Of a stretch of 8,074 nt of DNA, positions 6,117 through 8,074 are shown piece after piece (the stretch's first letter is position 1; the number at the start of each line of letters is the position of its first letter). The position numbers and the translations under genes were made by a program. Below the pieces are notes generated by a model. That model was not told the origin of the DNA and did not search any database. It was given only the letters and a program-made list of their open reading frames with translations. The DNA lies in contig JAQUZZ010000051.1 in NCBI GenBank assembly GCA_028691095.1, forward strand, positions 1 to 8,074, written 5' to 3'. This DNA is from Alistipes sp. (GTDB lineage: Bacteria; Bacteroidota; Bacteroidia; Bacteroidales; Rikenellaceae).

Positions 6117-7343
6117 CTATTGAGTCGGTAATTCGACCCAGAAGCAACTTCCTTTACCCACTTCCGACTCCACCCCACACGTGCCTCCGGCGGCTTCGGT
6201 GATGCTCTTGACGATGGACAATCCCAAGCCGTACCCCTCGACCGAGGAGCCTAATTTCTCAAACCGGTTGAAGATCTTCTCCGCATTCTCCGGAGCGATG
6301 CCGATACCGGTGTCTTTCACATAGATGCGGACGCGATGGGGTGAGAGTACGCGGTATCCCATGGTAATGGATCCCTGCTGGGTGTACTTGATCGCATTGT
6401 TCAATAGATTGTAGAGTACTTGCATCTGTTGAGCCTCATCCTGCAAGAGTTGCGGAGATTCACCCTGCGTCTCATAGCAGAAGGCGACAGAGGTTCCCTT
6501 GAGTCTCGACTGGTAGATCGTATAGACGTCTTTCATCAACGTGTCCAAATCAAATTGCGTAAGATGCGCCTTGGAGGCCTCTTGGGTCTGCGGTTTGCTC
6601 AGGATCTCATTGATGATGGATTGCAGTAGCTCGGTATTGGTGTTGACCAAATGCAGAAAATTCTCCCGTTCCGCCTCTGATAGCTGCATCTGGGAGTCGT
6701 TGAGCAGGTTGGTAAATCCCACGATGGCATTGAGCAGGGTTCGGATCTCATGACGCAAGTTGGCCATCTTAAGGGTCTGATTCTTGGTGGCCTGATCCAT
6801 GTCGGCAAATTTCTGCAACAACAATTGATTGATGCTCGGGACACAGGAGAGGTCGAGTGAGGTGCCCAACAAGAGAGGCTTAGGATAGTCGTTGAGATGC
6901 AGCGGCTCTTTGAAAACCAGAATGATACTGGTGCTTCCCTCTTTGTTGGTGTAGCTCTCTTCGTAGATGCGTCGCTGTCCCTCGTCCAGTACTTTTTGGT
7001 CGTGATTGCGTAGGTAGGTGGCATCCTTGGGATCCTTGAATACCTCATAATCGGTCTTCCCGACAACCGGAGCTCCCGATCCTTGGGTCTCGATGAAGGA
7101 TTGATTGCAATAGATGTATCGAAAATCGTCGGATGGATCTTTGATAAAAATATCAATCGGAACTTTATCGAACACGGTCTCGAAGAGACGCTCTTTTTGG
7201 CGCATCCTCTCCAACTCCTGCTCTTGTTGTTGAATTTTGGATTTCAAAAGAACGATTTCGTCTTCTTTCTGTTTGGCTCCCATATTCTTGTGTATTATGT
7301 CCTCCTTGCGGTGTCGGGTGAGCCGTAAACGATCGCTCACCAT
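6117..7343 (-). CDS. Soluble PAS-domain sensor histidine kinase, no adjacent response regulator
   Basis: The 408-residue product has no signal peptide or membrane segment, so it should sense in the cytoplasm. Residues about 22-55 form a charged, glutamine-rich coiled coil. A PAS-like domain follows (about 52-165, starting FETVFDKVPIDIFIKD, with FRYIYCNQSFIETQG and GKTDYEVF). The dimerisation/phosphoacceptor region contains H198 in NLRHEIRTLLNAIVGFTNLL; most kinases of this type have proline where L203 stands (HEIRTPLNA). The ATP-binding domain is complete: N-box YNLLNNAIKYT (311-321), G1 DTGIGI (344-349), F-box FNRFEKLG (358-365) and G2 GYGLGLSIV (370-378). It ends there with no receiver or output domain, so it must pass phosphate to a separate response regulator, and none is nearby. 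Sensed signal unknown. The start is uncertain: the ATG at 7343 falls at a hairpin, and the ATG at 7283 (M21) also gives a sensible N-terminus. Confidence 0.92.
   Translation of the reverse strand: MVSDRLRLTRHRKEDIIHKNMGAKQKEDEIVLLKSKIQQQEQELERMRQKERLFETVFDKVPIDIFIKDPSDDFRYIYCNQSFIETQGSGAPVVGKTDYEVFKDPKDATYLRNHDQKVLDEGQRRIYEESYTNKEGSTSIILVFKEPLHLNDYPKPLLLGTSLDLSCVPSINQLLLQKFADMDQATKNQTLKMANLRHEIRTLLNAIVGFTNLLNDSQMQLSEAERENFLHLVNTNTELLQSIINEILSKPQTQEASKAHLTQFDLDTLMKDVYTIYQSRLKGTSVAFCYETQGESPQLLQDEAQQMQVLYNLLNNAIKYTQQGSITMGYRVLSPHRVRIYVKDTGIGIAPENAEKIFNRFEKLGSSVEGYGLGLSIVKSITEAAGGTCGVESEVGKGSCFWVELPTQ
7317..7341 (-). promoter_or_regulatory. Hairpin at the first ATG of the histidine kinase
   Basis: A perfect 7-bp inverted repeat (GGTGAGC at 7317-7323, GCTCACC at 7335-7341, 11-base loop) includes the G of the ATG at 7343-7341 on the minus strand. 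In the mRNA this would partly bury that start codon. The next in-frame ATG is at 7283, with AAGGAGGA upstream at a long spacing of about 17 bases. The hairpin is either a translation-control element or leader sequence of a gene that really starts at 7283. Confidence 0.35.
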
Positions 7344-7415
7344 GGCGTAGATCCGTAATCTTCTCCTCCGTACCCGTTATATTCTGTATGCAAGATCGCA
7401 AAATAAATCAAGATA

Positions 7416-7446
7416 CAAAAATAAGAGCGCCTTTTTTTGTGATAAA
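7416..7446 (-). promoter_or_regulatory. Bacteroidota-type promoter for the histidine kinase
   Basis: On the minus strand, TATTTTTG at 7423-7416 matches TAnnTTTG exactly, and TTTA at 7446-7443 is one mismatch from TTTG with a 19-base spacer. Transcription would begin near 7409, leaving a leader of about 65 bases to the ATG at 7343 or 125 to the ATG at 7283. That leader contains TACGGA twice, 15 bases apart (7372-7367 and 7357-7352). Confidence 0.5.
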
Positions 7447-7553
7447 CCCGTGCCGGACGTCGCCTTTTTACTTGCTGTCTGGTAGATACGAATGTTTGAT
7501 GGTTTTTGTTCTGTTTTTTGTAGAAAAAATGACACTTTTTTCCTAAAAACGTT

Positions 7554-7561
7554 TATTTTTG
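7554..7561 (+). promoter_or_regulatory. Candidate -7 promoter element for prmA
   Basis: TATTTTTG matches the Bacteroidota TAnnTTTG consensus exactly, and is the same octamer proposed for the divergent kinase gene. No good TTTG is found at the expected distance upstream. The predicted transcription start (about 7567) falls just before the ATG of a small ORF at 7570. Confidence 0.45.
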
Positions 7562-7569
7562 TCCAAAGG

Positions 7570-7641
7570 ATGCCGCAATGCGAACGACCGTCGAACGAGG
7601 GTCGGATGAAAAAAGAACGAAAGCGCGTGCGGTGTCGTTAA
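7570..7641 (+). CDS. Possible 23-residue basic leader peptide upstream of prmA
   Basis: A 24-codon ORF runs from the ATG at 7570 (internal ATG at 7606) to a TAA at 7639-7641. Its last base is the first base of an in-frame prmA ATG (TAATG). The product starts MPQCERPSNEGR and ends MKKERKRVRCR, so the second half is almost entirely Lys and Arg with one Cys. I recognise no family. The ATG sits only a few bases after the predicted transcription start. Such a short ORF occurs easily by chance, so its translation is only a possibility; coupling to prmA is inference. Confidence 0.2.
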   Translation: MPQCERPSNEGRMKKERKRVRCR

Positions 7642-7652
7642 TGCGAATCACC

Positions 7653-8074
7653 ATGAGATATATAGCTTATACCCTGTTTGAGCCGGAGGCTCAGCAGCGT
7701 GAAATATGGATGGCTTGGCTGTCTGACTTTCCCTTTGAGAGTTTCGAGGAGCAACCCGATGCCTTGAAAGGTTATATGCCAGCCGACCTGTACGAGACCC
7801 ACAAGCAGGCCATAGATGCCTTCATGCAAGATCATCATCTCCAATTCCGAGTGGAGGAGCTTCCCGACCAAGATTGGAACGAGGTGTGGGAGTCGCAGTT
7901 TGAGCCGATCGAGGTGGAGGGGTGTTCGATCCGTGCCCCCTTTCATCCGCGCAACGAGGCGTGCCGGTACGACTTGGTGGTGATGCCGAAAATGGCCTTC
8001 GGAACGGGGCATCATGCCACGACGTGCCTGATGATCTCCCAGATCATGGCGTGCGACCTGTCGGGAGCGTGGGG
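7653..8074 (+). CDS. prmA: Ribosomal protein L11 methyltransferase PrmA, C-terminus cut off by window edge
   Basis: PrmA is a SAM-dependent enzyme that trimethylates lysines and the N-terminus of ribosomal protein L11. The 140 residues visible are the N-terminal substrate-recognition domain and the beginning of the catalytic domain; family members are about 280-300 residues, so roughly half is missing. Diagnostic wording includes DWNEVWESQFEPIEV (74-88), IRAPFHP (93-99) and above all MPKMAFGTGHHATT (111-124), the family hallmark just before the SAM-binding glycine loop, which lies outside the window. I prefer the ATG at 7653 because MRYIAYTLF lines up with the family N-terminus in Bacteroidota. 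The in-frame ATG at 7641 would add four residues and overlaps the stop of the small upstream ORF. No Shine-Dalgarno sequence precedes either. Confidence 0.92.
   Translation, partial: MRYIAYTLFEPEAQQREIWMAWLSDFPFESFEEQPDALKGYMPADLYETHKQAIDAFMQDHHLQFRVEELPDQDWNEVWESQFEPIEVEGCSIRAPFHPRNEACRYDLVVMPKMAFGTGHHATTCLMISQIMACDLSGAW

Larger units (their letters stand above)
7344..7569. other. Divergent intergenic region between histidine kinase and prmA
   Basis: Apart from the promoter elements listed separately, this AT-rich stretch contains GAAAAAA (7523-7529) and TTTTTTC (7536-7542) around the 6-base centre TGACAC. That 7-bp palindrome sits 11 bases before the prmA -7 element and could be an operator or simply a poly-A/poly-T tract. 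I see no tRNA, riboswitch or coding sequence here. Confidence 0.5.

Noticed and set aside
5684..6178. 164-codon minus-strand ORF between the UbiA-family gene and the kinase
   Set aside because: It overlaps the second aspartate motif region of the UbiA-family gene antisense and the kinase C-terminus in another frame, with no recognisable domain.
7638..8015. 125-codon minus-strand ORF at the right end
   Set aside because: Antisense shadow of prmA, whose GTGHH hallmark is clear on the plus strand.
1..8074. Defence island, CRISPR array, phage or mobile element
   Set aside because: I saw no regularly spaced repeats, integrase, transposase, nuclease or restriction-modification motifs; nearly all coding space is taken by housekeeping genes with similar base composition.

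Overview
The window reads as ordinary chromosomal DNA from a member of the Bacteroidota, most likely the Bacteroidales. Two things point there. The gene products have Bacteroidota-like wording (MiaB, LepA, PlsY, PrmA and a PAS histidine kinase), and several gene starts are preceded by the Bacteroidota sigma(ABfr)-type promoter (TTTG, about 19 bases, TAnnTTTG) with no close Shine-Dalgarno sequence. I cannot name genus or species.

Layout. Positions 1-1407 hold a minus-strand pair: plsY (phospholipid synthesis) followed 38 bases later by a multispanning HGSNAT/DUF5009-type acyltransferase that runs off the left edge. A 343-base divergent intergenic region (1408-1750) carries promoters for both directions and a GC-rich cluster of small stem-loops that may be a degenerate intergenic repeat. 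miaB (1751-3127, +) converges on lepA (3267-5054, -), with a perfect 14-bp hairpin terminator between them. lepA is divergent from a UbiA-family prenyltransferase (5129-5998, +), which converges on a soluble PAS-containing histidine kinase (6117-7343, -). A roughly 300-base divergent region then leads to prmA, cut by the right edge.

How the genes relate. miaB (tRNA modification), lepA (translation GTPase) and prmA (ribosomal protein L11 methylation) all serve translation. plsY and the UbiA-family protein serve membrane lipid and quinone-type lipid synthesis. The histidine kinase has no response regulator beside it. Apart from the plsY pair, each gene appears to have its own promoter, so shared operon function is limited.

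I found no tRNA, rRNA, CRISPR array, insertion sequence, phage gene or defence system, and no convincing new biological system. The points most worth a second look are a 23-codon basic leader ORF whose stop overlaps an ATG of prmA, the stem-loop cluster upstream of miaB, the kinase H-box change and start ambiguity, and the pairing of plsY with the membrane acyltransferase.
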